A DNA stretch of 64,000 bases. Source: Terriglobia bacterium. GTDB lineage: Bacteria; Acidobacteriota; Terriglobia; Bryobacterales; Bryobacteraceae. The number at the start of each line of letters is the position of its first letter. Within the stretch, counting starts at the first letter, position 1. This document shows, in pieces, positions 7,305 to 17,011 of the stretch. Under the pieces are notes generated by a model. That model was not told the DNA's origin. It saw nothing but the letters and a program-made list of their open reading frames with translations, and did no database searches. The position numbers and the translations under genes are program-made. The stretch is taken from contig JAIQFS010000026.1 in NCBI GenBank assembly GCA_020073145.1, positions 1-64,000 of the forward strand, read 5' to 3'.

Positions 7305-8788
7305 AATCCATTGGCCGCGATCAACGTTTCCAGGGCGGTTATATCGCGGTGGAAGGGGCGATCGCCGGAGATGGGCGGAGAGACCGCTCGGATCCGGGCG
7401 CGAACCGTTTCCAGAATCGGGCTGGTCTTGAGGGGAGCGAGCTCATCGAGGGCCCGCGCCGCGGTGAGCGCTTCGATGGCCAGCACGGCGCGCGTGTTGC
7501 GCACAATGCGCTGCAGCTTGAGAGCGGACGTCATCCCCATACTGACGAAATCTTCTTTGTTTCCGCTGGTGGTGATGGAACCGGTCGAGGCCGGGTGCGC
7601 CAGAACCCGGTTCTCAGCCACAAGGCAGGCCGCGGTCACCTGGACCATCATGAGACCGGACTCGAGACCCGCGCGACCCGCGAGAAACGGCGTCAGGTCT
7701 TCGTTGAGCGCCGGATTGACGAGGCGGTCGACGCGGCGTTCAGAAATACCGGCCAGGGCGGATAACGCGATCGCCAGGAAATCGAGTTGAAAGGCGAGAG
7801 GCTCACCGTGAAAGTTGCCGCCCGACAGAATCTCGTCGCCGAAGACCAGCGGGTTGTCGGTGGCGGAGTTCAGCTCGACGGAAAACACCCGGCGGGCTTC
7901 GGCCAGTGCATCGAGCACGGCGCCGTGCACCTGGGGCACGCAGCGGAGCGAGTAAGCGTCCTGGACGCGCCGGCAGGTGATGTGAGACTGGCGGATTTCA
8001 CTGCCTTCCAACAACTGCCGCAAACGTTGCGCGCATTCCATCTGGCCGGAGTGCGGCCGCGCGGCGTGGATGCGCGGGTCGAGTGCGCGCGGGGTGCCGC
8101 GGAGCGCGTCCAGGGTGAGGGCAGAGACGACGTCGGCAGCGGCGGCGAGAGCCTCGGCCGCTTGCAGTTCCAGGCAGCCGATGGCGAGCATCGCCTGGGT
8201 GCCGTTGATCAGGCTGATACCTTCCTTGGGATGGAGCTCGACGGGCACGATGCCGGCCCGGGCCAGGGCTTCACCGCCGCCCACGACAGCGCCCTCAAAA
8301 TCCGCTTCGCCCTCGCCGATCAGCACCAGGGCCATATGAGCGAGAGGCGCAAGGTCGCCGCTAGCCCCTACGCTTCCCTGCTCCGGAATTACGGGCGTCA
8401 CGCCACGATTCAGAAGGTCGCAGAGGCGCTCGGCAATCAACGGGCGTATGCCGGAAAGGCCTTTGGCCAGGACGTTGGCGCGGATCAGCATCATGGCGCG
8501 GACCACTTCGCGGGCCAAAGGCGGTCCCACGCCGACGGCATGGGAGCGCACGACGTTGAGCTGGAGGCGATCGAGCTCCTCGCGCGCGATGCGGACATCC
8601 GCCAGTAGGCCAACCCCGGTATTGACGCCGTAAATCGGTTCATCGCCGGCGGCCAGGCGTTCCACCGGCTCGCGCGAGCGGCGCATTTTGGCGGCAGCGG
8701 CTGGAGCAAGGGAAGCTTCCGACTTGCCGGCGGCCACGGCGCAGACATCGGCAATGGTGAGGGTTTCGCCGTCAAGGTGGACCGACAT
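7292..8788 (-). CDS. hutH: Histidine ammonia-lyase
   Basis: A 498-residue enzyme of normal length that deaminates histidine to urocanate, the first step of histidine degradation. The MIO prosthetic group is formed from Ala-Ser-Gly at residues 142-144 within GSVGASGDLAPLAHMALV. The N-terminal YGVNTGVG and the later SATDNPLVF and GNFHGEPLAF are further family signatures. No hutU, hutI or hutG lies nearby. It follows purF by 102 bp on the same strand, so it may have its own promoter. Related aromatic ammonia-lyases or mutases share the fold, but the sequence reads best as HutH. Confidence 0.92.
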   Translation of the reverse strand: MSVHLDGETLTIADVCAVAAGKSEASLAPAAAAKMRRSREPVERLAAGDEPIYGVNTGVGLLADVRIAREELDRLQLNVVRSHAVGVGPPLAREVVRAMMLIRANVLAKGLSGIRPLIAERLCDLLNRGVTPVIPEQGSVGASGDLAPLAHMALVLIGEGEADFEGAVVGGGEALARAGIVPVELHPKEGISLINGTQAMLAIGCLELQAAEALAAAADVVSALTLDALRGTPRALDPRIHAARPHSGQMECAQRLRQLLEGSEIRQSHITCRRVQDAYSLRCVPQVHGAVLDALAEARRVFSVELNSATDNPLVFGDEILSGGNFHGEPLAFQLDFLAIALSALAGISERRVDRLVNPALNEDLTPFLAGRAGLESGLMMVQVTAACLVAENRVLAHPASTGSITTSGNKEDFVSMGMTSALKLQRIVRNTRAVLAIEALTAARALDELAPLKTSPILETVRARIRAVSPPISGDRPFHRDITALETLIAANGFQLE

Positions 8789-8890
8789 TATTTTGCTCCG
8801 CTGGGGGCGGACGAATTACGGGCAGACCTCAGAAGCCGATGGGCCGCCCCACGAAACGCGGCGCTCTTGGTGCCAGAAATTTCAGGCAAC

Positions 8891-10306
8891 TCAGTACCGC
8901 TTCTGGCGAGCGGCGATCAATTCCTCGATGTTCACGAGTTCGGTCGGATAATCGCCGGTATAGCAGGCATAGCAGTATTCGTGGCGGTCATCGGCCACGG
9001 CTTTGCGCAGCGAAGAGAGAGAGAGATAGCCGAGCGAATCGGCTTCCACGAAGCGGCGAATCTCTTCCACCGAGTGGTTGGAGGCAATCAGCTCGCCGCG
9101 CGTCGGGGTATCCACGCCGTAAAAACACGGCGAGACCGTGGGCGGACAGGAGACCCGCAGATGCACTTCGCGAGCGCCGGCTTGCCGCACCATGCGGACG
9201 ATCTTCCGGCTGGTGGTGCCGCGCACGATGGAATCATCGACCAGGACCACGCGCCGGCCCTGCAGCAGATGGCGCACGGGGTTGAGTTTCAGCTTGACAC
9301 CGAAATCGCGAATGGCCTGCGACGGCTCGATGAACGTGCGGCCCACATAGTGGTTGCGGATGAGGGCCTGGCGGAATGGGAGCCCCGATTCGGCCGCATA
9401 TCCAATGGCCGCGGCCACACCGGAATCGGGGACGGGGACCACCAGATCCGCATCGGCCGGACACTCGCGGGCCAGCAAGCGCCCCAGCTCTTCGCGGGAT
9501 TCCTGCACGGCGCGTCCGAAGACGATGGAATCCGGCCGCGCAAAGTAGACATGCTCGAAGACGCACTGGGAGCGCGGCTGCTCGGGAGCGAAACGCTCGC
9601 GGGTCAGACCCTCGGGGCCGACCACCACCATCTCGCCAGGATCGACATCGTGCAGATACACCGCGCCGATCAAATCGAAGGCGCACGTCTCGGAGGCGAA
9701 CACGTAGCACTTGCCCCCGCCGGAGGTTTCCATTTCGCCCACGGCAAGCGGCCGGAAACCGTGCGGATCGCGCGCCACAATGACGCGATCCTGCGCCAGG
9801 CAGACGAGCGAGAACGCGCCCTCCAGTTGCAGCAGTGCGTCGCGGAGAGCGCCGGCCAGGGTCCGTTCGGACGAACGCGCCACCAAATGAAGAATCACTT
9901 CGGTGTCGCTGGATGCCTGGAAGATGGACCCGCCGCGCTCCAGCTCCTGGCGCAGCTCGGAGGCATTGGTGATGTTGCCGTTGTGCGCCACGGCGATGCG
10001 CCCCTTGTTACAGGCCACCGAAAACGGCTGGGCGTTCCCCAAGACGGTGTCGCCGGCGGTGGAGTAGCGGGTGTGGCCAATCGCCCGCGCCCCAGGGAGC
10101 TGCTTGATGACTTCGGTCGTGAAGATATCAGCCACGTGGCCCATGGACCGCTCGCAGTAAACCTGCTCGCCGTCACTGGTGCAGATACCCGCACTCTCCT
10201 GGCCGCGATGCTGCAGCGAATACAAACCGAGATAGGCCATCTTCGCGGCTTCCGGGTGGCCGTAGATAGCCACCACGCCGCACTCTTCGTGGAATTTATC
10301 GAACAT
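8891..10306 (-). CDS. purF: Amidophosphoribosyltransferase (PurF)
   Basis: A 471-residue enzyme catalysing the committed step of purine synthesis, PRPP plus glutamine to phosphoribosylamine. The ATG at 10306 is chosen because a short propeptide (MFDKFHEE) then precedes C9, the catalytic nucleophile of the glutaminase domain ([19 protein letters not shown]). The PRPP loop [16 protein letters not shown] is present. Cysteines in [21 protein letters not shown] and [11 protein letters not shown] match the positions that bind a 4Fe-4S cluster in the Bacillus-type enzyme. Its start overlaps the end of purL by 11 bp. Confidence 0.95.
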   Translation of the reverse strand: MFDKFHEECGVVAIYGHPEAAKMAYLGLYSLQHRGQESAGICTSDGEQVYCERSMGHVADIFTTEVIKQLPGARAIGHTRYSTAGDTVLGNAQPFSVACNKGRIAVAHNGNITNASELRQELERGGSIFQASSDTEVILHLVARSSERTLAGALRDALLQLEGAFSLVCLAQDRVIVARDPHGFRPLAVGEMETSGGGKCYVFASETCAFDLIGAVYLHDVDPGEMVVVGPEGLTRERFAPEQPRSQCVFEHVYFARPDSIVFGRAVQESREELGRLLARECPADADLVVPVPDSGVAAAIGYAAESGLPFRQALIRNHYVGRTFIEPSQAIRDFGVKLKLNPVRHLLQGRRVVLVDDSIVRGTTSRKIVRMVRQAGAREVHLRVSCPPTVSPCFYGVDTPTRGELIASNHSVEEIRRFVEADSLGYLSLSSLRKAVADDRHEYCYACYTGDYPTELVNIEELIAARQKRY

Positions 10307-12515
10307 GCGTTTCCAGGGCTCGATCGAAGGCTGCTTGGAGCTGTGCAATATCCCACCGGCCGAGCCGGTTTCCCCTCTGCCGAATCTCGATTTCTCTCTC
10401 AATTGTAACGCCGACCACAGTAGCGGCGACGCCGTGCCGCTCCGCCAGAGCCGCGACCCTTTCGGGCTGCGCGGTGGAGAGCAGCACGCGGGACGGGCCT
10501 TCGTGAAACAACAGCAGGTCCGGCCGCAGATCCGAATCGAGGTCAAGACGCGCGCCGATGCCGGCGGGTCCGAACGCGCACTCCGCCAGCGTGACGGCCA
10601 GACCGCCGTCGCTGAGGTCGTGGGCCGATTCGGCCAGGTCCTGGTTGACGATGTCCCGGATGGCATCCTGTACGCGCTTCTCCAGGTCCAGATCGAGCGC
10701 GGGCGGCAGACCCCAAAGCTGCTTCACGATGACCTTGGCATACTGCGTGCCGCCCAGGCGAGTGTCGTCGGCGGCACCAATACCGCCGAGGAGCATGACC
10801 GCGCGGCCCGGGTTGCGAAAGGCGATCCCGGCGGGCGCGGCCGTCTTCATGAGGCCGACAATTCCCAGCACAGGCGTGGGATAAATTCCTTCGCCCAGGG
10901 TTTCGTTATACAAGCTGACGTTGCCCCCGGTGATGGGGGTGTCGAAGAAGCGGCAGGCTTCGGACATCCCCTCGATGGCCTCGACCAATTGGGCCATAAT
11001 CTCGGGACGCTCGGGATTCCCGAAGTTGAGGCAGTTGGTAGCGGCTACAGGCAGGGCGCCGACGGTGGAGAGGTTGCGGCAGCTCTCCGCGACCGCCAGC
11101 ATGGCGCCTTCGCGCGGTGACAGATAGCAGTAGCGGCCGTTGCCATCGAGCGACATCGCGATCGAAGTGCCCGTCTCTTTGATGCGAATGATGGCGGCTT
11201 CCGCGCCCGGCCCGGCCACGGTGCTGCTGCGAACCAGGTAATCGTATTGTTCCCAGATCCAGCGTTTGGAACAGAGGTCGGCCGACGCCACCAGATCGAG
11301 GAGCGCCTGCTCGACGTTGGGAGCAGGCAAAGGCGGCGCTTGGAGTGGAACGCGGCGCATCGGCTGCGTATGCGGGCGATCGTACAACGGCGCTTCGTCG
11401 GCCAGTTCGCGGTTGGGAATCTCGGCGACGATATTGCCACGCTGCTTGACGCGGAGCTTGCCATCGCCGGTAACGACGCCGATTTCGACGGCCTCCAGAC
11501 CCCACTTGCGAAACACGCGGAAGACTTCTTCTTCCCGGCCTTTGTCCGCCACCAGCAGCATGCGTTCCTGCGATTCGGAAAGCATGATTTCGTACGGGGT
11601 CATGCCGGTCTCGCGCTGGGGGACGCGGTCTAACTCGATCTCGACGCCGACTTCGCCGCGGCTGCCCATTTCGCAAGTCGAACAGGTGAGGCCCGCAGCG
11701 CCCATATCTTGAATGCCCACGATGGCGCCCGTGTGCATGGCTTCAATGCAGGCTTCCAGCAGGAGTTTCTCGAGAAAAGGATCGCCTACCTGCACGTTGG
11801 GCCGCTTCTGCTTGGACTCTTCGGTGAATTCCGCGGACGCCATGGACGCTCCGTGAATGCCGTCCCGGCCGGTGCGCGCGCCCACGTAGATCACCGGGTT
11901 GCCGACGCCAGAGGCCTTAGCGTAGAAAACGTCTTCTTTCTTGCACACGCCCAGCGCGAAGACGTTGACCAGCGGGTTGCCGTCGTAACAAGATTCGAAA
12001 ATGCACTCGCCGCCGACGGTGGGCACACCAAAGCAGTTCCCGTAGTGCGCGATTCCGGAAACGACACCGCCCAAGATACGGCGATTGCGCTTACCACTTG
12101 CCGGATCGTCCATGCGTCCGAAACGCAGCGAGTCCAGCACGGCAATCGGCCGGGCCCCCATGGTGAAGATGTCGCGGAGAATGCCGCCGACGCCCGTGGC
12201 CGCACCCTGAAAGGGCTCGATGAAGCTGGGGTGGTTGTGCGATTCGATTTTGAAAGCGATAACGTAGCCGCCACCGATATCAATGATGCCGGCGTTCTCT
12301 CCGGGACCCTGCACCACCAGTTTGCCGCGGGTGGGCAGCTTCTTCAGGTGGAGCCGCGAGCTTTTGTAGGAGCAATGCTCGCTCCACATGACGCTGAAGA
12401 TGCCCAGCTCGGTATAGCTCGGTTCGCGCCCCAGAATGGAGACGATCTTGTCGTATTCGCCGGGAGTGATCTGGTGCTGCGCAATGAGGTCGGGCGGGAT
12501 GGCCGCCGCGCTCAT
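10296..12515 (-). CDS. purL: Phosphoribosylformylglycinamidine synthase subunit PurL
   Basis: A 739-residue small-type PurL, the synthetase subunit that uses ATP and ammonia to convert FGAR to FGAM. The ATG at 12515 overlaps the purQ stop (ATGA) and fits the family start ([21 protein letters not shown]). Conserved parts include [32 protein letters not shown] and the ATP-binding [14 protein letters not shown]. The small type works in a complex with PurQ, encoded just upstream, and PurS, which is not visible in this window. Confidence 0.95.
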   Translation of the reverse strand: MSAAAIPPDLIAQHQITPGEYDKIVSILGREPSYTELGIFSVMWSEHCSYKSSRLHLKKLPTRGKLVVQGPGENAGIIDIGGGYVIAFKIESHNHPSFIEPFQGAATGVGGILRDIFTMGARPIAVLDSLRFGRMDDPASGKRNRRILGGVVSGIAHYGNCFGVPTVGGECIFESCYDGNPLVNVFALGVCKKEDVFYAKASGVGNPVIYVGARTGRDGIHGASMASAEFTEESKQKRPNVQVGDPFLEKLLLEACIEAMHTGAIVGIQDMGAAGLTCSTCEMGSRGEVGVEIELDRVPQRETGMTPYEIMLSESQERMLLVADKGREEEVFRVFRKWGLEAVEIGVVTGDGKLRVKQRGNIVAEIPNRELADEAPLYDRPHTQPMRRVPLQAPPLPAPNVEQALLDLVASADLCSKRWIWEQYDYLVRSSTVAGPGAEAAIIRIKETGTSIAMSLDGNGRYCYLSPREGAMLAVAESCRNLSTVGALPVAATNCLNFGNPERPEIMAQLVEAIEGMSEACRFFDTPITGGNVSLYNETLGEGIYPTPVLGIVGLMKTAAPAGIAFRNPGRAVMLLGGIGAADDTRLGGTQYAKVIVKQLWGLPPALDLDLEKRVQDAIRDIVNQDLAESAHDLSDGGLAVTLAECAFGPAGIGARLDLDSDLRPDLLLFHEGPSRVLLSTAQPERVAALAERHGVAATVVGVTIEREIEIRQRGNRLGRWDIAQLQAAFDRALETHVR

Positions 12516-13180
12516 GCGCGCACCGCCACGGAAAGCATCGATTGAAAGACCACCAAACCGTCGCACGAACCCATCAGGGGCTCGGTGGCATCTTCGGGGT
12601 GCGGCATCAGGCCCATGACGTTGCGCTCGCGATTCAAGACGCCGGCAATGTCGCGCACGGAGCCGTTGGGATTCCCGACGTAGCGGAACGCGATACGATC
12701 CTCCGCTTCCAGTTCGTCGAGCGTGCGCTCGTCCGCGAAGTAGCAGCCCTCTCCGTGCGCGATGGGCACGCGGTAGGTGCGGTCCTTCCGCGCGAGGCAG
12801 GTGAACGGCGAATCGGTAGTGCCCGGCCGCAACTGCACTTCGCGGCAGATGAACTGAAGCCCCCGGTTACGGATGAGCGCGCCCGGCAGCAATCCGGCTT
12901 CCACCAGAATCTGAAACCCGTTGCAGATGCCCAGCACCAACCCGCCATCGCCCGCGAATTTCTTGACCGCGGTCATCACCGGGGAGAACTTGGCAATGGC
13001 GCCGCAGCGGAGATAGTCGCCATAGGAAAAGCCACCGGGGAGGATGACGGCGTCGACGGCGCCGAGGCTCGTCGAATCGTGCCAGATGAACTCCGCCTTT
13101 TGCCCGAGGACGTTGGCGACCGCATAGGCGGCGTCGTGATCGCGGTTGCTGCCCGGAAAGACAATGACACCAAAGGTCAT
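12512..13180 (-). CDS. purQ: Phosphoribosylformylglycinamidine synthase subunit PurQ
   Basis: A 222-residue class I glutamine amidotransferase subunit that supplies ammonia to PurL. The nucleophile cysteine lies in [20 protein letters not shown], and the His-Glu pair in [24 protein letters not shown] and [11 protein letters not shown] are PurQ hallmarks. It is the first gene of purQ-purL-purF, with start/stop overlaps between all three. There is no obvious Shine-Dalgarno before the ATG; a TAAAAT box lies 29 bp upstream. Confidence 0.95.
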   Translation of the reverse strand: MTFGVIVFPGSNRDHDAAYAVANVLGQKAEFIWHDSTSLGAVDAVILPGGFSYGDYLRCGAIAKFSPVMTAVKKFAGDGGLVLGICNGFQILVEAGLLPGALIRNRGLQFICREVQLRPGTTDSPFTCLARKDRTYRVPIAHGEGCYFADERTLDELEAEDRIAFRYVGNPNGSVRDIAGVLNRERNVMGLMPHPEDATEPLMGSCDGLVVFQSMLSVAVRA

Positions 13181-13208
13181 GCGTTATGTTTTGGGGAGGT
13201 CGATCTAT

Positions 13209-13214
13209 ATTTTA
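13209..13214 (-). promoter_or_regulatory. Possible -10 box for the purQ-purL-purF operon
   Basis: TAAAAT on the minus strand, 29 bp before the purQ ATG, in the only non-coding gap upstream of the operon. No convincing -35 element is seen 17 bp further upstream, where the VOC gene already ends. No PurR-type palindrome or purine riboswitch fits in the gap of about 40 bp. Confidence 0.3.
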
Positions 13215-13219
13215 GCAGA

Positions 13220-13594
13220 TCAGAACTGGGTGACGCTGAACAGATTGCCGTCGGGATCCTGAAACCAAGCGACGCGCGCGCCGCTAGGGGAAGTCCAAAT
13301 TCCCAGTTCATCCTGGCTCATGCCCTGGTAGCGCTGGAACTCGACGCCAGCCTGCTGGAGACCGCTCACGGTTCTGGCGATGTCCGGTACCTGCCAGCCC
13401 AACACCGTATACTTCGCGGGTACGACCTGGAGCACGATCGTGACCCGCAGCATCGTGCCCTGGACATCGAAGACCAGCGCGAACGGCAACTCTTCGCTCA
13501 CGAGCCGCAGACCGAGCGTATCGCGATAGAAGGTCTTGGCGCGATCGGGTTCGGTTACACCGACGAACGCGATGAGGTGACTGGCAGCAAGCAT
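13220..13594 (-). CDS. VOC (glyoxalase/bleomycin-resistance fold) family protein
   Basis: A 124-residue single-domain protein with the paired beta-alpha-beta modules of the vicinal oxygen chelate fold. The N-terminal half has LIAFVGVTEPDRAKTFYRDTLGLRLVSE. The C-terminal GARVAWFQDPDGNLFSVTQF is the usual end of such domains. Metal-binding positions and substrate cannot be assigned with confidence; glyoxalase-like, dioxygenase-like or binding roles are all possible. It lies upstream of purQ on the same strand with a 39-bp gap. Confidence 0.8.
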   Translation of the reverse strand: MLAASHLIAFVGVTEPDRAKTFYRDTLGLRLVSEELPFALVFDVQGTMLRVTIVLQVVPAKYTVLGWQVPDIARTVSGLQQAGVEFQRYQGMSQDELGIWTSPSGARVAWFQDPDGNLFSVTQF

Positions 13595-13616
13595 TCAGCA
13601 ACGATTCCCGGCAGCA

Positions 13617-14930
13617 CTACTTTCCCGGCTGCAGCTTACTGAGGATGCGGTCGTGGATCCAGTGTTCGTCCCACCACTCGCGGGGGTTGATCTGCACGCC
13701 GTCGATCTGCATGCCGAAGTGGACGTGAACGCCTTCGGCCAGGCCGGTCGATCCGGCTACGCCCATCTTTCCGCCCTTCTGCACCATGTCGCCGACCTTG
13801 ACATCGATGCGCTGCAAGTGGCCATAGATCGATTGCAGGCCGTAGCCGTGGTCGAGCACGATGCAGTTGCCGTAGATCCCCAGGTTGTCGGCCCATACGA
13901 CGCGGCCGGAATTGGCGGCATTCACGGGAGCGTTCGCAACATCGGAGAGATCGAACCCCAGATGTGTCTGACGGTCGACCTGGTTGCCCTGATACTTGTA
14001 GTCGCGGGTATCGGCAAACATGGCCTCTTCTTTGCCGTAGTGAATGAAGGGACCGTCCCACAGGACCTTTTCTTCGGTCTTCAAGCGCAGATCGTAGAGC
14101 TGCTGGTTGTTCTTGCGGCGCATGTCGCTATTGATCTTGACGAATCGAGTGACCAGGTCGGGCCCGGGCTCCAGGGTTCCCGCCGGATCGATGTTGTTGA
14201 CCAGTTTGCTCATCAGCGCGTCGTCCAGCAGGAAATCGCGCTCGCGGAATTTCTTGGGAAACAGCTTAAACCAGAAGTGGGCCGTGGCTTCCGTGCCGGC
14301 CGCATTGCGCGCGAAGACCACAGGAGCCAGATCGGGCGGCAAGTCCCAGGGATAGGCGAACATGGCAAAGCGCTGCTCGGGTCCTCGCCCGGGCAGCGGA
14401 AAACTGCGAAACGTGTGGGGACCGACTTTGACGCCGGCTTCGTCCCAGGAACCGCCGGCTGTAAACGTGACCAACTCCATGCCGGCCTGGTTGATGTAGT
14501 GCTGGAGATCGTCGGGCGCGACGCGCGGCGCGGCCAGCACCACGTTGACGTCATACACATTCCGGTCGGTGTCGCCGCGCAAGTCGTCGGAAACGGCTTC
14601 GACCACCAGCCGCGCCGTGCCCTCTTTGAGGTCCTTCGCCTGCTTCTTGCCGGCCTCGAAGGTGACCGTGCGGGCGGGCTGATGCCGCCTCCAAAACAGG
14701 CGATGCGCAGCGGTATTCTCTTCGAACAATGGGTATTGTGCGCCGTTCTGTTCGAGATAGGCCGCAACGCGGCGCACGCCATGAGGATTGTTGAGCTGGA
14801 CGGAAACAGGCGTGGAGGCCCCGATGATGGCGACCGCGGGATTGAGGCTCAACTGCGTACCGGTGGACAGGACGAGCAACGCGACACCAATGCCCGCCAC
14901 AAAACAAACCGCTGCAATGATGATTTTCAC
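13617..14930 (-). CDS. Membrane-anchored M23 family metallopeptidase
   Basis: A 437-residue protein starting at GTG 14930. An N-terminal hydrophobic helix (MKIIIAAVCFVAGIGVALLVLS) anchors it or serves as a signal. A long middle region of unknown fold (about 30-300) precedes the C-terminal LytM/M23 domain. There, HLGFDLSD carries the first zinc ligands, YGHLQRIDVKVGD is the typical core strand, and HVHFGMQ carries the last histidines, so the site looks intact. It probably cleaves peptidoglycan cross-links. It starts 10 bp after the S9 peptidase gene and is probably co-transcribed with it. Confidence 0.88.
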   Translation of the reverse strand: MKIIIAAVCFVAGIGVALLVLSTGTQLSLNPAVAIIGASTPVSVQLNNPHGVRRVAAYLEQNGAQYPLFEENTAAHRLFWRRHQPARTVTFEAGKKQAKDLKEGTARLVVEAVSDDLRGDTDRNVYDVNVVLAAPRVAPDDLQHYINQAGMELVTFTAGGSWDEAGVKVGPHTFRSFPLPGRGPEQRFAMFAYPWDLPPDLAPVVFARNAAGTEATAHFWFKLFPKKFRERDFLLDDALMSKLVNNIDPAGTLEPGPDLVTRFVKINSDMRRKNNQQLYDLRLKTEEKVLWDGPFIHYGKEEAMFADTRDYKYQGNQVDRQTHLGFDLSDVANAPVNAANSGRVVWADNLGIYGNCIVLDHGYGLQSIYGHLQRIDVKVGDMVQKGGKMGVAGSTGLAEGVHVHFGMQIDGVQINPREWWDEHWIHDRILSKLQPGK

Positions 14931-14940
14931 TTTTTCGATT

Positions 14941-16965
14941 TCATTTCTTGACCCAGGAATCCAACCAGTCGATGGACGTTTTGTACCACAGAAGGCTGTT
15001 CTGCGGCTTCAGAATCCAGTGGCCTTCGTCCGGGAAGATCACGAGTTTGGACTGGACTTTCTGCAGTTGCAGCGCGGTGAAGAGCTGCAGGGATTGCGTG
15101 TACGGCACGCGAAAATCCTTCTCGCCGTGGATCACGAGCATTGGAGTATGGAAATCCTTGACGGAACTGCTGGGCGACCATTTCGTGTAGACTTCCGGCT
15201 TGTCCCAGGGGGCGCCACCAAACTCCGACAAGGGGAACCAGAGTTCCTCAGTGCCGCCGAACTCGCTGGCCAGATCGTATACGCCGGAGTGCGAGATCAA
15301 TGCCTTGAAGCGCTGCGTATGGCCTTCGAGCCAATCCGCCATGTAGCCCCCGTACGAGCCGCCGGCGGCGGTCATCCGGCTGCCATCGGCGTATGGCATG
15401 TCGGCCACGATGTGGTCGGTCACGGCCATCAAGTCGTTAAACGGCAGGCCCCCCCAATCGCCGTTGATGTCGTCGATGAACTTCTGGCCATAGCCGGTAG
15501 AGCCGCGGGGATTGGGCATCACAACCACGTATCCGGCGGCGGCGAACACCTGCGCATTCCAGCGATAGGTCCAGGAGTGTCCCCAAAACCCTTCCGGACC
15601 GCCGTGGATGAGCAGGATCACGGGATAACGTTGATCCGGCCGAAAGCCCGGCGGCTTGACCACGAAACTGTGGACGCGCGCGCCATCGTCGCTATCGACC
15701 CAGAACTCTTCGAGCGCGGTGAGCACGTGGCTGTTGAGCACGGGATCATTCAGGTGGGTGAGGGCCACGGGCACGCCGCCTTGTGAGGAGGCGCGGTAAA
15801 TCTCAGGCGGCGAAGCGCCGGTCTGTTGCGTGTAGACCATGATCCGGCCGTCGCGGCTCAGCTGCATTTCATCGAGCACGCTGTCGCCGCTGGCGGCCAC
15901 GCGACTGGCGCCGCCGGTCACCGGAATCAACTGAATCGCCTGGCGGCCGCGGTCCACGCTGGTGTAGAACAGCCCGGTGGAATCGGGCGCCCAGGTAAAA
16001 TTCGTGACCCAGCGGTCCAGCGGCTCCGTAAGGTTGGTCTGCTTGCCGGTAGCGCGCTCGATGACCATGAGCCGCCAGCGGTCGCTTTCATTGCCGGCAC
16101 GAAACTGGGCGCGCCAGGCAAGATACTTTCCATCGGGAGAATACCTTGGCGTCGCGTCCGCCCCTGCTGTAAATGAGATCTGGCGCGTCTGCCCGCCGCC
16201 GATGGGGACCACGTAGAGATCGCTGTTGGTGCTGGTAGCCGGAACTGGATCGGCGTTCATGGCGTAACAGATCTCGGCGCCATCGGGAGAAATATCGTAG
16301 TCGTCGATGCCTTCGAGCGAAAACGGCGGAACCTCGCGCACTCCCGGCGTCAAGTCTTTCAGCACGCCACCCGCTACCGGTACAACCAATAAGTGGCTGC
16401 GCCGTTTGGACTGCCACTCGGTCCAGTGGCGGTAGAGAAGCTCGGTGTAAATGCGCGCGTGGGAAGGGCTGTGTTCGTCCGCATCCAGGTTCTTTTTGTT
16501 GCAGGCATCGTCGGCGCCGCAATCCGGATACACCGGGGAAGTGAACAAAAGGTTCTTGCCGTCGGACGCGAACAGCACGCCATCGGCTTCGGTCGAAAGG
16601 CTGGTAACCTGCTTGGCGTTGCCGCCATCGGGATCCATCAGCCAGATTTGCGACGAGCCGCTGCGGTCGGAGATGTAAGCGAGGCGCTTGGAGTCGGGCG
16701 ACCAGCGCGGCCGCTGGTTGTGCTCGCCGTCGTGCGTGATCTGTCGCGGCACGCCGCCGGCCAGCGGGACGGTCCAGATCTGTTGCGGCTTCTTGTTGCC
16801 GGCAAGGTCGACCGTTTGGACGCTGAACGCCACCCATTGCCCGTCCGGCGAGATTTGCGGATCGCCGATCCGCTTCAATTCCATCAACGCGTTGACGTCG
16901 AACGGCTGCTTTTGCGCGGACGCCATCATCGCGCAAGCCACTCCGACGAACAGCAAGCGACGCAT
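14941..16965 (-). CDS. Exported S9 family (prolyl oligopeptidase-type) serine peptidase
   Basis: A 674-residue secreted peptidase. A signal peptide (MRRLLFVGVACAMMASAQ) is followed by a beta-propeller of TolB/WD40-like blades (IGDPQISPDGQWVAFSVQT, RPRWSPDSKRLAYISDR and later repeats, to about residue 400). The C-terminal alpha/beta hydrolase has the nucleophile serine near residue 537 in AAGGSYGGYM, the acid in HGEKDFRVPY and the histidine in PDEGHWI. It resembles acylaminoacyl-peptidase/DPP-type S9C enzymes and likely degrades peptides in the periplasm. The next gene downstream is an M23 peptidase. Confidence 0.92.
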   Translation of the reverse strand: MRRLLFVGVACAMMASAQKQPFDVNALMELKRIGDPQISPDGQWVAFSVQTVDLAGNKKPQQIWTVPLAGGVPRQITHDGEHNQRPRWSPDSKRLAYISDRSGSSQIWLMDPDGGNAKQVTSLSTEADGVLFASDGKNLLFTSPVYPDCGADDACNKKNLDADEHSPSHARIYTELLYRHWTEWQSKRRSHLLVVPVAGGVLKDLTPGVREVPPFSLEGIDDYDISPDGAEICYAMNADPVPATSTNSDLYVVPIGGGQTRQISFTAGADATPRYSPDGKYLAWRAQFRAGNESDRWRLMVIERATGKQTNLTEPLDRWVTNFTWAPDSTGLFYTSVDRGRQAIQLIPVTGGASRVAASGDSVLDEMQLSRDGRIMVYTQQTGASPPEIYRASSQGGVPVALTHLNDPVLNSHVLTALEEFWVDSDDGARVHSFVVKPPGFRPDQRYPVILLIHGGPEGFWGHSWTYRWNAQVFAAAGYVVVMPNPRGSTGYGQKFIDDINGDWGGLPFNDLMAVTDHIVADMPYADGSRMTAAGGSYGGYMADWLEGHTQRFKALISHSGVYDLASEFGGTEELWFPLSEFGGAPWDKPEVYTKWSPSSSVKDFHTPMLVIHGEKDFRVPYTQSLQLFTALQLQKVQSKLVIFPDEGHWILKPQNSLLWYKTSIDWLDSWVKK

Positions 16966-17011
16966 ACGATGATTGTAACCCGTGTGCTAGCATGGGTTTT
17001 TCCGAAGAATC

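Noticed and set aside
8777-10408. Long plus-strand frame opposite purF
   Set aside because: It is antisense to a clear PurF and is rich in His, Arg, Ala and Gly. Long antisense frames are expected at this GC content.
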